Positions 63,227-64,000 of a stretch of 64,000 nt of DNA are shown here, piece by piece. The stretch covers positions 496,001 through 560,000 of the forward strand of contig NZ_RAIR01000001.1 of the NCBI RefSeq assembly GCF_003625485.1, in the 5' to 3' direction. Made by a program: the position numbers and the translations under genes. The notes beneath the pieces were generated by a model. That model saw only the letters and a program-made list of their open reading frames with translations. It ran no database searches and had not been told where the DNA came from. Source of the DNA: Butyrivibrio sp. CB08. Lineage in GTDB: Bacteria; Bacillota; Clostridia; Lachnospirales; Lachnospiraceae. The first letter of the stretch is position 1; every line of letters begins with the position of its first letter.

Positions 63227-64000
63227 TTGACATACGTCTTTTATTATGTTCAGGCACATATAGCTTGTATCCTTCTTCTTTCTATCGTTTTTTACAAGAT
63301 CGTAAGAGGTGTTAACAAGCAGGCATCGCAGATATATCTGGGTAATCTGGTCATTACCCTTATGCTGTATTACATGGCAGAGATATTCTGGGCGGTTGTT
63401 GATGGCGGCATTATCACTGCGACCCCCTCGATGCTTTATCTTTCAAACATTTTCACCTATATCTTAATAAGTGTTGCTGCCTACTACTGGTATATCATCT
63501 CTGAGGCTCTGCAAAGGGACAAGCTCATAGAGAATACCGTTATCAGGAGGCTTCTTGCTGCACCTGTACTTGTATCCGCACTCTTGGTTATTACCGCGTA
63601 CAGAACAGGGCTTGTTTTTTATGTGGATGAAACCGGTAAACTTGTAAATGGTAATTTCTACGTTATTCTTGTCATCGTTCCATTTGCTTATCTTATTGCT
63701 GCATCTATCAAGGCCTTTAGCAGATTTGCCAACAAGGACAGATATGTAGACAGAAATATCTACTTCATGATCGGTGTATTCCCATTTGCGCCTATTATTC
63801 TGGGTGCTCTGCAGGCTGTTTACTGGAGGATACCATTCCTTTGCTATGGTACTGTTGCAGCTGTTTATTATGTTTATCTCACTACTTTGGATAACCTTAT
63901 CTCTATTGATCCTCTCACACAGACCAATAACAGGAATCAGCTCTATAAGTATCTTGTTCAAAAGATGAGATCAGAGGAACAGGGCATGAGCCTTTTCCTT
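63227..64000 (+). CDS. Membrane diguanylate cyclase (3' truncated)
   Basis: An open frame from TTG 63227 runs off the right edge (258 codons). GGGGAGG lies 9 bases upstream. The translation has about seven TM helices up to residue 215, then 'LTTLDNLISIDPLTQTNNR', the start of a GGDEF domain (usual form DxLTGLxNR, here TQT for TGL). The active site lies outside the window, so activity cannot be judged. The membrane module is like that of the EAL protein at 49.4 kb. Confidence 0.8.
   Translation, partial: MTYVFYYVQAHIACILLLSIVFYKIVRGVNKQASQIYLGNLVITLMLYYMAEIFWAVVDGGIITATPSMLYLSNIFTYILISVAAYYWYIISEALQRDKLIENTVIRRLLAAPVLVSALLVITAYRTGLVFYVDETGKLVNGNFYVILVIVPFAYLIAASIKAFSRFANKDRYVDRNIYFMIGVFPFAPIILGALQAVYWRIPFLCYGTVAAVYYVYLTTLDNLISIDPLTQTNNRNQLYKYLVQKMRSEEQGMSLFL

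Noticed and set aside
1..64000. Prophage, insertion sequence, tRNA or rRNA genes
   Set aside because: No integrase, transposase, terminal repeats, tRNA T-loop signature or rRNA sequence was found in the gene-free parts.

Overview
The window looks like a chromosomal core region of a strictly anaerobic, low-to-moderate G+C Firmicute, most likely a Lachnospiraceae member (Butyrivibrio/Pseudobutyrivibrio type). This rests on gene content: an anaerobic class III ribonucleotide reductase with NrdR-type boxes, a T-box in front of pheST, Rho, a PPi-type phosphofructokinase, a Re-citrate-synthase-like protein, many cyclic-di-GMP proteins, and AGGAGG ribosome sites with frequent TTG/GTG starts. I see no rRNA, tRNA, CRISPR array, phage or insertion sequence. 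The species name is inference only.

Layout. 0-6.3 kb: response regulator (5' end cut off), sensor kinase, tandem-GerMN lipoprotein, ComEC, and a short pyruvate kinase. 6.3-9.6 kb (minus): nrdG, then nrdD fused to a redoxin, with paired NrdR boxes. 9.7-14.4 kb: holA, a DUF1653 protein, a glycosyltransferase, a PAP2 protein and a diacylglycerol kinase. 14.5-17.8 kb: glyA, then a 0.7-kb gene-free stretch with a perfect consensus promoter and strong hairpins (candidate structured RNA), then a GH3-like protein without its catalytic residues. 17.8-19.5 kb (minus): a double-AP2 protein followed by a YitT-type membrane protein. 19.6-25.3 kb: thrC, citrate synthase, deoC (minus) and an aminopeptidase P.

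25.3-35.7 kb: a second structured RNA (6S-like), YihY and AI-2E family membrane proteins, a phosphodiesterase-fold protein, PPi-PFK, a GGDEF protein, HU, a GGDEF-EAL protein, DegV (minus) and MntP. 35.7-44.5 kb: a Phe T-box, pheS-pheT, an M18 aminopeptidase, queA, a membrane coiled-coil protein, and a PilZ gene overlapping ugd. 44.5-47 kb (minus): tyrA-aroA. 47-64 kb: an EF-G paralogue, a membrane EAL protein, Re-citrate-synthase-like/GntR/icd operon, ABC-F, a CPBP protease, an HflK/HflC-like pair, rho, a PilZ protein (minus), YggS, a small conserved-looking protein, and a GGDEF protein cut by the window end.

How the parts fit. Two citrate synthase types plus NADP-isocitrate dehydrogenase suggest the oxidative half TCA route to 2-oxoglutarate for glutamate synthesis. 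PPi-PFK and a minimal pyruvate kinase point to energy-sparing glycolysis. Six cyclic-di-GMP genes, one coupled to UDP-glucose dehydrogenase, suggest second-messenger control of extracellular polysaccharide. The opening regulator/kinase/GerMN-lipoprotein trio resembles the actinobacterial MtrA-MtrB-LpqB arrangement.
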